Translations under genes and position numbers: made by a program
Origin: Fodinibacter sp963763015
GTDB taxonomy: Bacteria; Actinomycetota; Actinomycetes; Actinomycetales; Dermatophilaceae
Reading direction: 5' to 3'
Assembly (NCBI GenBank): GCA_963763015.1
Contig: CAVXML010000013.1
Coordinates: forward strand, 119,336-183,335
Length of the DNA stretch: 64,000 nucleotides
Notes under the pieces: model-generated
Told to the model about the DNA's origin: nothing
Seen by the model: only the letters and a program-made list of their open reading frames with translations
The model's database searches: none
Part shown: positions 1 to 7,621 of the stretch, in pieces
Layout: each line of letters starts with the position of its first letter
Numbering within the stretch: the first letter of the stretch is position 1

Positions 1-205
1 CGTCGACGTGTCCGGTGCACACTTCGAGGCGTCGGTGCACTCCCTCGAGGCGCACGACGCGTACAACGACGCCCTACCGGATGAGTTCCCCAAGCCTCGC
101 GCCCTGCTCCAGATGATCCTCGGGCGCGGCGGCGAGGCCGCCGGGGTCGAGCACGCCCTGGCGCTGGAGGTCGTCTTCGACCGCCGCCAGCCGCCGCCGT
201 GGTGA
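1..205 (+). CDS. C-terminal fragment, possibly PIG-L family deacetylase (5' end outside window)
   Basis: The frame enters at base 2 and ends with TGA at 203-205, so only about 67 C-terminal residues are visible. They begin VDVSGAHFEASVHSLEAH and include GVEHALALEVVF near the end. The VDV-x-x-x-F-E pattern followed by a helix and a final GVEHA strand resembles the tail of PIG-L/LmbE-type zinc deacetylases, which act on GlcNAc-containing intermediates such as mycothiol precursors. The catalytic N-terminal region is missing from the window, so the family call is an inference from the tail alone. A hairpin directly follows and separates it from the convergent aminopeptidase gene. Confidence 0.45.
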   Translation, partial: VDVSGAHFEASVHSLEAHDAYNDALPDEFPKPRALLQMILGRGGEAAGVEHALALEVVFDRRQPPPW

Positions 206-206
206 A

Positions 207-227
207 GGCCGCTGAGCGTCAGCGGCC
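207..227. terminator. Short bidirectional hairpin between convergent genes
   Basis: A perfect 9-bp stem (207-215 with 219-227) closes a 3-nt loop. It lies just after the stop codon of the first gene and covers the stop codon of the convergent aminopeptidase gene. There is no strong T tract on either side, so its role as a terminator is inferred from position and stem strength. Confidence 0.45.
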
Positions 228-1724
228 CTGCACCCGCGAGATCCAGGCCTCGACGTCCGCCGAGCTGCGCGGCATCGCGGCAGAGAGGTTCTCGAAGCCG
301 TCCTGCGTGACGACCACGTCGTCCTCGATCCGCACGCCGATACCGCGGAACCGCTCGGGTGCGAACAGGTCGTCGGCCTTGAAGTAGAGCCCCGGCTCCA
401 CGGTCAGCACCATGCCGGGCGCCAGCTCGGCGTCCATGTACTCCTCACGGGTTGCGAGGGCACAGTCGTGCACGTCGAGGCCGAGGTGGTGCGACGTGCC
501 GTGCACCATCCAGCGCCGGTGGTACTGCCCGTGCTCCTTGTCCAGGGTGTCCTCCACCGACACCCCTTCCGGCAGGAGGCCCCAGCCGTCGAGGTGCTCG
601 GCGATCACTCGGATCGCCGCGGCATGGACGTCGGAGAACCGGTTGCCCGGCCGGACGGCCGCCAGTCCCGCCTCCTGGGCGGCGTGGACCGCGTCGTAGA
701 CCTCCCGCTGCGCGTCGGTGAACGTACCCGATATCGGCAGAGTGCGGGTGACGTCGGCGGTGTACAGCGAGTCGACCTCGACGCCCGCGTCGATGAGCAC
801 CAGCTCGCCCTCGCGGATCTCCCCGGTGTTCTTGATCCAGTGCAGGGTGTTCGCGTGGTCACCCGCCGCGCAGATCGAGTCGTACCCGACCCCGTTGCCG
901 AGGTGGCGGGCCTGACGAGCGAAGGTGCCCTCAAGCCAGCGCTCTCCCCGGCCCTTCTCCACAGCGTGCGGCAGCTCCGCGATCATCGCCTCGAACCCCT
1001 GCCGGGTGGCCTCGACGGCTGCTCGCAGCTGCTCGACCTCGTAGTCGTCCTTGCGCATCCGCAGGTGTGAGATGTCGTGGGCGAGGGCGTCGTCGGCCTC
1101 CTGCAGGCTGTCCGCGGCAGCGCCGTTCTCGACCCGGGCGGCATCCAGCCTCGCGGTGAGCTCGCGGTCGGCGTCGCGCACGAGGCGCACCGTCACCTCA
1201 CCGGCATCCTTGGCGGCCGCCGCCTCGAGCTCGTCGATGTGCCGGGCCGTGAGGCCCAGCTCGCGCTCGACGTCCTCGAGCGTCGGGCGGGCACCGACCC
1301 AGAACTCGCCGTGGCGGGCGTCGGCGAAGAACTCGTCGCTGTCACGGTCGCCGAGCGGGCGGAAGTACAGCACGGCCTCGTGGCCCTGCGCCTCGTCGTG
1401 GTCACCGGGGACCGGGTCCATGACCAGCACGGCATCCGGCTCGCGGTCCGCCCCGAGGCCGGTGAGCCAGGCGAAGGCCGTGTGCGGCCGGAAGACGTAG
1501 TCGGTGTCGTTGCTGCGGACCGTGAGGCCACCGGCGGGGACGATCAGCCGTTGCCTCGGGTAGGCGGCGCTGAGCACCGCCCGCCGCGCCGCCGCCGAAC
1601 CGGATGCCGGGGAGGGGCTGGACGGGCCCGGTCGCCGTGGCGCCCAGCCCTGCCGCACGAAGGTCCGGAACTCCTCGGTCGTCGCCCGGCCCCGGTTGTC
1701 CGCCTGCTTGCTCTCCTCGCTCAC
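219..1724 (-). CDS. M24 family aminopeptidase P (Xaa-Pro aminopeptidase)
   Basis: This 501-residue protein has a creatinase-type N-terminal domain followed by a pita-bread metallopeptidase fold. It is expected to remove the N-terminal residue from peptides with proline in position 2, using two metal ions. The ligand motifs are all present: IDAGVEVDS and TADVTRTL near residues 308-325, the GTSHHLGLDVHD histidine region near 411, LTVEPGLYF near 442 and GVRIEDDVVV near 466. The GTG at 1722-1724 (VSEESKQ) is preferred because residues upstream of it look non-native and it faces the divergent gene at 1778. Length matches actinobacterial aminopeptidase P. It is likely cytoplasmic, with a role in peptide turnover. 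Confidence 0.9.
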   Translation of the reverse strand: MSEESKQADNRGRATTEEFRTFVRQGWAPRRPGPSSPSPASGSAAARRAVLSAAYPRQRLIVPAGGLTVRSNDTDYVFRPHTAFAWLTGLGADREPDAVLVMDPVPGDHDEAQGHEAVLYFRPLGDRDSDEFFADARHGEFWVGARPTLEDVERELGLTARHIDELEAAAAKDAGEVTVRLVRDADRELTARLDAARVENGAAADSLQEADDALAHDISHLRMRKDDYEVEQLRAAVEATRQGFEAMIAELPHAVEKGRGERWLEGTFARQARHLGNGVGYDSICAAGDHANTLHWIKNTGEIREGELVLIDAGVEVDSLYTADVTRTLPISGTFTDAQREVYDAVHAAQEAGLAAVRPGNRFSDVHAAAIRVIAEHLDGWGLLPEGVSVEDTLDKEHGQYHRRWMVHGTSHHLGLDVHDCALATREEYMDAELAPGMVLTVEPGLYFKADDLFAPERFRGIGVRIEDDVVVTQDGFENLSAAMPRSSADVEAWISRVQGR

Positions 1725-1777
1725 CCGCCCATGCTGCCACGGCGTTCGGTGGGCCCTCATTGTGAAAGACTGTCCTG

Positions 1778-2170
1778 ATGGGTCGGCACAGCGCTCCACG
1801 ACGCCACGGACCCGTCGTGGTCCTCGGTGCTGCGGCCGTCGTCGGCTCGGCGGGCCTGGCCTGGGCGGTGGGGGAGGACCCGCCTCGGCGTCCGGCGACC
1901 GAGCCCACCGTCAGTCCCGTGAAGGTGCCGGCGTCGGCGCAGACCGCCCCCACGCCGCGGCCCACCGCGACGGGCACCCCGGTCGTCACGGCGGTGCCCG
2001 CGCCGACGTCCGCGGGCGTGGCCACCCCCGAACCCACCCCGCTCGGCAACACCACGGTGGCGTCCGAGCCCGAGCCCTCGCCCGTACCGGAGTCGACACC
2101 GAAACCGGAGCGCACGAAACCGGACCGGGGCGCCACGCCGTCGGCCAAGCCCACCAAGTCCCCGCGCTGA
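1778..2170 (+). CDS. Small Pro/Thr-rich secreted or membrane-anchored protein
   Basis: The 130-residue product has a basic N-terminus (MGRHSAPRRHG), one hydrophobic stretch at about residues 12-31 (VVVLGAAAVVGSAGLAWAV) and then roughly 90 residues rich in Pro, Thr, Ala and Glu with low complexity. This is the layout of a secreted or N-terminally anchored extracytoplasmic protein. No enzymatic domain is recognisable and no function is assigned. It is divergent from the aminopeptidase gene, and the next gene starts only 5 nt after its stop, suggesting co-transcription. An AAGACT element lies 6 nt before the ATG, a possible -10 box of a leaderless transcript. Confidence 0.6.
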   Translation: MGRHSAPRRHGPVVVLGAAAVVGSAGLAWAVGEDPPRRPATEPTVSPVKVPASAQTAPTPRPTATGTPVVTAVPAPTSAGVATPEPTPLGNTTVASEPEPSPVPESTPKPERTKPDRGATPSAKPTKSPR

Positions 2171-2175
2171 GGCAG

Positions 2176-3213
2176 GTGGTGGGCGCCTTCGAGGGGGCCA
2201 CGCTGGCCGACCGGTTCCGCAACCACTTCAGCCACACGGACCACCTCTACGGCGTGCTGCTCGCCGAGATGGCCGACGACTGGGACGTGGGTGGCGTCAC
2301 CCGCGAGCTCTTCGACGGCTGGGAGGACGCCGACCCTCGGCAGCTCCCCCAGCTCCGCCTGCTCGCCGGCCTCTTCCGCATCGTGCTCCGCGGTGACGCC
2401 CCGGAGCTGGTGGGCTTCTACCCTGCGCTGGGGGGTGACCTGGACCCGCACGAGGCCTGGGCCCCGGTGCGCCCGGTGCTCGCGACGCACGTCGAGGAGC
2501 TGCGGCGGTCGCTCGGCCAGGCTCCGCAGACCAACGAGCCGGCCCGCAGCCTGGCCCTGCTGGTCGGGCTGTCGCGGGCGGTCCGCCACACCGGGCTGCG
2601 GCGGGTGCGGCTGCTGGAGCCGGGGGCGAGCGCTGGCCTCGGCCTTCTCGTCGACCGCTACCGGTTCGTGGGAGACGGGTGGGCGGCGGGGCCGGAGACC
2701 TCGCCCCTCGTCGTGCCGGGTTGCGGTGCCGCCGGGTTCGAGCCGGAGGGCTTCGAGGTGGTCGACCGCCGGGGCTGCGACGTCGCGCCGGTCGACGCGG
2801 CCAGCGAGGCGGGCGCGGCCTATCTCACGTCGTTCGTCTGGCCGTGGCAGCTCGACCGGCACGCGCGGCTCGCCGCCGCGCTGTCGGTGGCGAGGGAGCA
2901 CCCCGTGACGGTCGACCGGGCGCCGGCCTCTTCCTGGGTCGGCCAGCAGCTTGCCGAACCGATGGCGGACGACGTGCTCACCGTGGTCTGGCACTCGGTC
3001 ACCCGCCTGTACTGGCCCACCGAGGAGACCGCCGCGATGAACGCCGCGGTCGACGACGCCCGGAGTCGGATGCCGCTCGCCCACGTGGCGATGGAGCACC
3101 GGTGGGACGCCCCCTCGCAGGAGGGCGACCCTGGCATGCCGCTCCTGGAGCTGGACGGCGAGGTGCTCGCCACCTGCGACCACCACGGCCCGCCGCTGAA
3201 GTTCCACGGGTGA
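2176..3213 (+). CDS. DUF2332 domain-containing protein
   Basis: The 345-residue protein matches the DUF2332 family common in actinobacteria: an N-terminal LADRFRNHFSH...YGVLLAEMADDW helix pair, a central RLLEPGASAGLGLLVDRYRF motif and C-terminal WHSVTRLYW. The ASAGLGL motif recalls a nucleotide- or SAM-binding glycine loop, but no activity is established for the family. The GTG at 2176 (or the adjacent GTG at 2179) is chosen because it falls 5 nt after the stop of the preceding gene and gives the expected family N-terminus. Probably cytoplasmic; no signal peptide is seen. Confidence 0.8.
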   Translation: MVGAFEGATLADRFRNHFSHTDHLYGVLLAEMADDWDVGGVTRELFDGWEDADPRQLPQLRLLAGLFRIVLRGDAPELVGFYPALGGDLDPHEAWAPVRPVLATHVEELRRSLGQAPQTNEPARSLALLVGLSRAVRHTGLRRVRLLEPGASAGLGLLVDRYRFVGDGWAAGPETSPLVVPGCGAAGFEPEGFEVVDRRGCDVAPVDAASEAGAAYLTSFVWPWQLDRHARLAAALSVAREHPVTVDRAPASSWVGQQLAEPMADDVLTVVWHSVTRLYWPTEETAAMNAAVDDARSRMPLAHVAMEHRWDAPSQEGDPGMPLLELDGEVLATCDHHGPPLKFHG

Positions 3214-3245
3214 ACCCGTCGGCGCGGCGCCACAGGGCGACTTCG

Positions 3246-3251
3246 TACAGT
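3246..3251 (+). promoter_or_regulatory. TACAGT -10 box for the serine hydrolase gene
   Basis: TACAGT ends 6 nt before the GTG at 3258 and no Shine-Dalgarno sequence lies between. This is the actinobacterial leaderless-promoter arrangement and supports the GTG as the true start. Confidence 0.5.
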
Positions 3252-3257
3252 GGGGGC

Positions 3258-4208
3258 GTGATGCCTGCCGCGATCGGACGACGGCGGTTGCTGGCAGGAG
3301 GCGCCGCAGCTGCCGGGCTTGCCGTGCTCACGGGGTGCCAGCAGGAGGCAGCGGGTGGGGCGACGGCATCCCCCGGTGGTTCGTCGGGGTCGTCGCCCTC
3401 GGCGTCCCGGTCGCCGAGCCCCTCGGCCACCACCGAGTCCGCGACCGCGACCGCCACCGCCACACCGTCTGCCTCGCCGACCGCCGCGAAGGCGGTGGAG
3501 GCCCCGCGGCTCACCGAGGCCCTCGACCGCTACCTCGCCGGTCGGGCAGGGACGCTCGGGCTGGAGCTCGTCGACCTCCGTCGCGGCACGTCCTTCCAGT
3601 ACGAGGCGGAGGAGGGCTACTGCTACAGCACCATCAAGGTGCTGGTGCTCATCACCCTCCTGCGCCAGCTGCAGGAGGACGGTGCCAGGCTCGACAGCCG
3701 TCGCCGCCGGCTGGCCGAGCGGATGATCACCCGCAGCGACAACGCGGCGACCGAGACCCTCCTCGCGGAGGTCGGGCGAGACGAGGTGGCCCGAGTGGCC
3801 GGACTGGTCGGGATGGAGCGCACGGACATCGACGCGGGATGGTGGGGCCACTGGCGCACCGTGCCGGGGGACCTCAACCTCATGGTCGACGCGGCGCTGT
3901 CCTCCGACCGGGTGCTCGACCGTGCTCGGCGCCCCGTCGCGGGATTCCTCATGGCCGAGGTCGTGTCGGCCCAGCGCTGGGGTGTCTTCGCCCCGGAGTC
4001 CGGCGCCGTGCACGTGGCGGCCAAGAACGGCTGGGGCCCCCTGCCCGACGGCTACCGGGTGAACTCCTCGGGCTGGGTCCAGGGAGACGGGCGCGACTAC
4101 GTGCTCAGCATCCTGTCCACCAGCCCGAGGGGTTTCACCTACGGCCGTCGGACCGCCTCGGCCGTGGTGCAGGTGTGCCACGAGGCGCTCGCGGACGGGC
4201 TCTCCTGA
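3258..4208 (+). CDS. Beta-lactamase-like serine hydrolase lipoprotein
   Basis: The 316-residue protein opens with GRRRLLAGGAAAAGLAVLTGC, a twin-arginine-like signal ending in a lipobox, so it is probably exported and lipid-anchored. A Ser/Pro/Thr/Ala linker of about 60 residues leads to a class A beta-lactamase or penicillin-binding fold. The nucleophile motif STIK starts at Ser124 and SDN is at 160-162. The third motif reads KNG from Lys256 instead of KTG or KSG. Such proteins include beta-lactamases, DD-peptidase-like enzymes and inactive relatives; the altered third box makes true beta-lactamase activity uncertain. It is convergent with glpK, with 6 nt between the stops. Confidence 0.75.
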   Translation: MMPAAIGRRRLLAGGAAAAGLAVLTGCQQEAAGGATASPGGSSGSSPSASRSPSPSATTESATATATATPSASPTAAKAVEAPRLTEALDRYLAGRAGTLGLELVDLRRGTSFQYEAEEGYCYSTIKVLVLITLLRQLQEDGARLDSRRRRLAERMITRSDNAATETLLAEVGRDEVARVAGLVGMERTDIDAGWWGHWRTVPGDLNLMVDAALSSDRVLDRARRPVAGFLMAEVVSAQRWGVFAPESGAVHVAAKNGWGPLPDGYRVNSSGWVQGDGRDYVLSILSTSPRGFTYGRRTASAVVQVCHEALADGLS

Positions 4209-4214
4209 GCGCTC

Positions 4215-5729
4215 CTACTCGACGTCGACCCACCCCAGGGTGCGCTGCACGGCCTTCTGCCACCCGGCGTACCCGTCGCGACGCTGGGCGTCGTCCCACC
4301 GCGGTTCCCACCGCTCGTCCTCGGCCCACTTGGTACGCAGCTCGTCGGTGCCGGACCAGAACCCGGTGGCGAGCCCGGCGGCATACGCCGCGCCCAGTGC
4401 CGTGGTCTCGGCGACGACCGGCTTGGAGACGGGCACCCCGAGGATGTCGGCCTGCAGCTGCATGCAGAGCCGGTTCGCGGTGATGCCGCCGTCGACCCTC
4501 AGGCAGGTCAGGGCCACGCCCGAGTCCGCTGCCATGGCGTCCACGACGTCGCGTGACTGGTAGCAGATGGCCTCGAGCGTGGCCCGGGCGAGGTGCGCGT
4601 TGGTGTTGAACCGGGAGAGCCCGACGATCGCTCCCCGCGCGTCGCTGCGCCAGTACGGGGCGAACAGGCCGCTGAACGCCGGCACGAAGTAGACGCCGCC
4701 GGTGTCCTCCACCGAGGCGGCGAGGCTCTCGACCTCGGAGGCGCCCGAGATGATCCCGAGCTGGTCGCGCAGCCACTGCACGGCGCTGCCCGTGACGGCG
4801 ATCGACCCCTCCAGGGCATAGACGGGCTTCGCGTCGCCGAACCGGTAGGCCACGGTGGTGAGCAGGCCGTTGCTGCTGCGCACGAGCTCCTCGCCGGTGT
4901 TGAGGAGCACGAAGTTGCCGGTGCCGTACGTGTTCTTGGCCTCGCCGGGCTCGAAGCACACCTGGCCCACCGTCGCCGCCTGCTGGTCGCCGAGGACGCC
5001 GGTGATCGGGACCTTCGTCGACCGCCGGCCCCCGGTCGTCTCGCCGAACGCCGTCGGGTGGCTGCTGGCGTGGATGGTCGGCAGCATCTGTCGAGGGATG
5101 CCGAAGAACCCGAGGAGCTCGTCGTCCCAGTCGAGGGTCGTGAGGTCCATGAGCATCGTGCGGCTCGCGTTGGTGACGTCGGTGGCGTGGATACCGCCGT
5201 CGGGGCCACCCGTGAGGTTCCACACGACCCAGGTGTCGGGCGTGCCGAAGATGGCATCACCGCGCTCGGCGGCCTCCCGCAGGCCGGGGACGTTCTCGAG
5301 CATCCACTGGACCTTGCCGGCGGAGAAGTACGTCGCGGGGGGCAGGCCGGCCTTGTGCCGGATGACGTCGCCCCGCCCGTCGGCGTCCAGGGCCTTGGCG
5401 ATGGAGTCGCTGCGGGTGCACTGCCAGACGACGGCGTTGTGGAAGGGACGGCCGGTGTGCCGATCCCACACGATGGCCGTCTCGCGCTGGTTCGTCACGC
5501 CGATGGCGGCGAGGTCGCTCGTGGACAGGCCCGCAGAGGTGAGGGCGCTGCCGATGACGGTCTGCACCCGGTCCCAGATCTCGAGCGGGTTGTGCTCCAC
5601 CCACCCGGCACGAGGAAGGACCTGGTCGTGCTCCAGCTGGTGCATCGCCACGGGCCGGCCGTCGTGGTCGAAGACGATGAACCGCGAGCTCGTCGTTCCC
5701 TGGTCGACCGCTCCGATGAAGTCCGCCAT
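4215..5729 (-). CDS. glpK: Glycerol kinase
   Basis: The 504-residue product phosphorylates glycerol with ATP to sn-glycerol 3-phosphate in the cytoplasm. It is a full-length FGGY-family kinase: the N-terminus reads MADFIGAVDQGTTSSRF (phosphate-binding loop), GVTNQRET follows near residue 80, ITGVLGDQQAA near 240-250 and the signature LRVDGGITANRLCMQLQAD near 405-420. Length and motifs match known GlpK. No facilitator (glpF) or glpD is adjacent. The ATG at 5729 is supported by TACGCT ending 6 nt upstream without a Shine-Dalgarno sequence, indicating a leaderless transcript. Confidence 0.95.
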   Translation of the reverse strand: MADFIGAVDQGTTSSRFIVFDHDGRPVAMHQLEHDQVLPRAGWVEHNPLEIWDRVQTVIGSALTSAGLSTSDLAAIGVTNQRETAIVWDRHTGRPFHNAVVWQCTRSDSIAKALDADGRGDVIRHKAGLPPATYFSAGKVQWMLENVPGLREAAERGDAIFGTPDTWVVWNLTGGPDGGIHATDVTNASRTMLMDLTTLDWDDELLGFFGIPRQMLPTIHASSHPTAFGETTGGRRSTKVPITGVLGDQQAATVGQVCFEPGEAKNTYGTGNFVLLNTGEELVRSSNGLLTTVAYRFGDAKPVYALEGSIAVTGSAVQWLRDQLGIISGASEVESLAASVEDTGGVYFVPAFSGLFAPYWRSDARGAIVGLSRFNTNAHLARATLEAICYQSRDVVDAMAADSGVALTCLRVDGGITANRLCMQLQADILGVPVSKPVVAETTALGAAYAAGLATGFWSGTDELRTKWAEDERWEPRWDDAQRRDGYAGWQKAVQRTLGWVDVE

Positions 5730-5735
5730 GCGTCG

Positions 5736-5741
5736 AGCGTA
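5736..5741 (-). promoter_or_regulatory. TACGCT -10 box for glpK
   Basis: On the minus strand TACGCT is followed by 6 nt and the glpK ATG. There is no ribosome-binding site, consistent with leaderless initiation. Confidence 0.55.
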
Positions 5742-5769
5742 TGCCGGTCGGACACGGCCGACCGGCGAT

Positions 5770-5827
5770 GACGCGGTTGTCCGTCCGGGACGGGCGTCTA
5801 CTCGCGTCCCGAGCGGACAACCGCGTC
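5770..5827. repeat. Palindromic repeat, copy 1 (23-nt arms), before the DUF559-type gene
   Basis: Arms at 5770-5792 and 5804-5826 pair at 21 of 23 positions around a short spacer. Part of it (about 5785-5818) resembles a sequence at about 6800-6833 at the other end of the adjacent gene. It is not placed to terminate either divergent gene, so it is more likely a dispersed palindromic element or a regulatory structure than a terminator. Confidence 0.5.
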
Positions 5828-5889
5828 CTGACTGACCCCTGTGGATGCCGTTCCGGCCCCATCTCCCAGCTCGCCGAGAATGGCGCGTC

Positions 5890-6828
5890 ATGGACGAACG
5901 GCTGGCCCAGGTCGCCCGGGTGCGTGGCGGGGTGTTCACCAGCCCCATGGCGTCAGCCCTGGACGTCGATGACACCGCACTCACCCGGTGGCGCCGCTCC
6001 GGGGAGGTGGTCCGGGTCCGGCGCAACGCGTACGTCCTCGGTGAGCTCTGGGCTCCGGCCAGCCCGGAGCAGCGGCTCGCCCTTCGCACTCGTGCGGTCC
6101 TCGCGGCCCGGCCACTGGACGTCGCGAGCCACCAGTCCGCGCTGGCGCTGCACCACCTTCCCCTTCACGACGTCGACCTCCACACCGTCGACGTCGTGGC
6201 CGCCGTCACCAGGGTGCGGCTCGCCGCGGGGTTGCGCACCCATCCGCGTGCCGGCCTCGACTCCTCGGTCGCAGACGGCTACCGGTGCGTCCCCATCGGA
6301 CAGGCCGTCGCCCAGGTCCTCGTGAGGTCGGGGCTGCTGGCCGCCATGGTGCCGCTCGATGCTGCGTTGCACGCCGGCCGGTGCTCGCTCGACGAGGTCT
6401 CCGCGGCGCTGGTCGGTCCGAGTCGTTCGACGAGGCTCCGCGCACGGGCCGAGCAGCTGCTGGCCAGGGCCGACCCGGCGTGCGAGTCGGTCGGTGAGAC
6501 GCGCACTCGGCTTCTGCTCATGGACGTCGGGTTCGCTGTCCGGTCGCAGGTCGAGGTCCGCGAGGGGGCACGCCTCGTGGGTCGTGTCGACTTCCTCGTC
6601 GGGGACAAGGTGGTCGTCGAGTTCGACGGTGCCCTCAAGTACGGAGGAGTGGAGGGGCGCGCGGCTCTCGTCGCCGAGAAGCGGCGCGAGGACGCCCTGC
6701 GTTCGCTCGGCTACACCGTCGTGCGGGTCACGTGGGCGGACCTCGCCGATCCTGCGCCCGTCGTCGCCCGGATCCGCCGTGCCCTGTCGGGGTCGTACGC
6801 CCGGGGCGCGGATGTACCCGCGTCCTGA
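5890..6828 (+). CDS. AbiEi-like antitoxin/DUF559 domain protein
   Basis: The 312-residue protein has an N-terminal winged-helix-like segment (LAQVARVRGGVFTS, then ALTRWRRSGEVVRVRRNAYVLG) typical of the type IV toxin-antitoxin AbiEi domain. The C-terminal third resembles DUF559, a Vsr/PD-(D/E)XK-type nuclease fold: VGRVDFLVGDKVVVEFDG near residues 230-246 and a final LGYTVVRVTWADL strand-helix. The domain pair is common in actinobacteria, usually as a solitary gene; its function is unproven and no AbiEii toxin partner is nearby. The ATG at 5890 follows a GAGAAT element. Its last codons and stop fall in a copy of a palindromic repeat also found upstream, so its C-terminus may have been altered. 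Confidence 0.7.
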   Translation: MDERLAQVARVRGGVFTSPMASALDVDDTALTRWRRSGEVVRVRRNAYVLGELWAPASPEQRLALRTRAVLAARPLDVASHQSALALHHLPLHDVDLHTVDVVAAVTRVRLAAGLRTHPRAGLDSSVADGYRCVPIGQAVAQVLVRSGLLAAMVPLDAALHAGRCSLDEVSAALVGPSRSTRLRARAEQLLARADPACESVGETRTRLLLMDVGFAVRSQVEVREGARLVGRVDFLVGDKVVVEFDGALKYGGVEGRAALVAEKRREDALRSLGYTVVRVTWADLADPAPVVARIRRALSGSYARGADVPAS

Positions 6829-6833
6829 GCGGA
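6800..6833. repeat. Palindromic repeat, copy 2, at the 3' end of the DUF559-type gene
   Basis: This stretch aligns with the sequence at about 5785-5818 at roughly three quarters of positions, sharing the run CGCGTCC(C/T)GAGCGGA almost intact. It includes the TGA stop (6826-6828) of the DUF559-type gene. The alignment was made by eye. Confidence 0.4.
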
Positions 6834-6984
6834 GAGCCCCGTCATCGGGCCGAGGGCGGGCGGCGTGAGGAAGGGCACGCGGCATACCACTGCCGGATGC
6901 CGTGCGCTCACGGGAGGATGTCCACCTCACCGCCCGCGCGTCCTGCGGGGTGGGGCACACCGCAGGTGGCAACGAGGAGGGCAC

Positions 6985-7518
6985 GTGCAGTTCGGGCGCA
7001 GCTACGAGGAGTTCGAGGTCGGGGCCACGTACAGGCACTGGCCCGGGAAGACGGTCACCGAGTACGACGACCACCTGTTCTGCCTCCTGACGATGAACCA
7101 CCACCCGCTCCACCTCGACGCCCACTACGCCGAGGAGACCACCCAGTTCGGGAGGAACGTCGTGGTGGGCAACTACGTCTACTCGATCCTGCTCGGCATG
7201 TCGGTGCCGGACGTCTCCGGCAAGGCGATCGCCAACCTCGAGATCGAGAGCCTGCGCCACGTCGCGCCGACCTTCCACGGTGACACGCTCTACGGCGAGA
7301 CGACGGTCCTCGACAAGTGGGAGAGCACGAGCAAGGACGACCGAGGAGTCGTCCACGTCGAGACCATCGGCTACAACCAGGACGGCACGGTGGTGTGCGT
7401 CTTCCGCCGCAAGGTCATGGTGCCGAAGGACAGCTACCTCGAAGCGCGAGGCGGGGAACAGCCCGGACGACCGGCCCCCGTCCCCGACCGGAACTGGCCG
7501 GGACCCACGGCCGGCTGA
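6985..7518 (+). CDS. MaoC family dehydratase
   Basis: This 177-residue hot-dog fold protein resembles MaoC-type (R)-hydratases that hydrate enoyl-CoA-type substrates. The N-terminus (FGRSYEEFEVGATYRHWPGKTVTEYDDHLFCLLTMNHHPLHLD) carries the family's conserved segment in which Asp and His of the N-x-x-P-x-H-x-D stretch form the active site; here it reads NHHPLHLDAHYA. The later GETTVLDKWESTS strand is also typical. The actual substrate is unknown. The GTG at 6985 follows a GAGGAGG Shine-Dalgarno sequence with good spacing. The final residues run into a 21-bp tandem repeat. Confidence 0.85.
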   Translation: MQFGRSYEEFEVGATYRHWPGKTVTEYDDHLFCLLTMNHHPLHLDAHYAEETTQFGRNVVVGNYVYSILLGMSVPDVSGKAIANLEIESLRHVAPTFHGDTLYGETTVLDKWESTSKDDRGVVHVETIGYNQDGTVVCVFRRKVMVPKDSYLEARGGEQPGRPAPVPDRNWPGPTAG

Positions 7519-7574
7519 CCGCAACCGGCCGCCGGCTGACCGCAACCGGCCGTCGGCTGACCGCAAACCGCCGC
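7512..7574 (+). repeat. Three-copy 21-bp tandem repeat
   Basis: About three head-to-tail copies of a 21-bp unit containing CGGCTGACCGCAACCGGCC start at 7512, 7533 and 7554; the third is slightly diverged. The TGA of the MaoC gene lies in the first copy and each copy repeats this TGA. It is too short and spacerless to be a CRISPR array. Confidence 0.7.
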
Positions 7575-7609
7575 CGGCCGAGCCGGGACGAGCCGCGCCC
7601 GAGCGCCAC

Positions 7610-7615
7610 TACGCT
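7610..7615 (+). promoter_or_regulatory. TACGCT -10 box for the PHP gene
   Basis: TACGCT ends 6 nt before the GTG at 7622, with no Shine-Dalgarno sequence between them. It decides the start of the PHP-domain gene. Confidence 0.55.
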
Positions 7616-7621
7616 GGCCGC

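Noticed and set aside
1402..3207. A 601-codon minus-strand open frame covering the DUF2332 gene
   Set aside because: No recognisable domain, and the plus-strand genes there match known families.
5890..6828. A complete type IV toxin-antitoxin or abortive-infection system
   Set aside because: No AbiEii-like nucleotidyltransferase toxin gene lies on either side; both neighbours are ordinary metabolic genes.
7512..7574. Possible CRISPR array
   Set aside because: The three units are directly adjacent with no spacers, and no cas genes are present.
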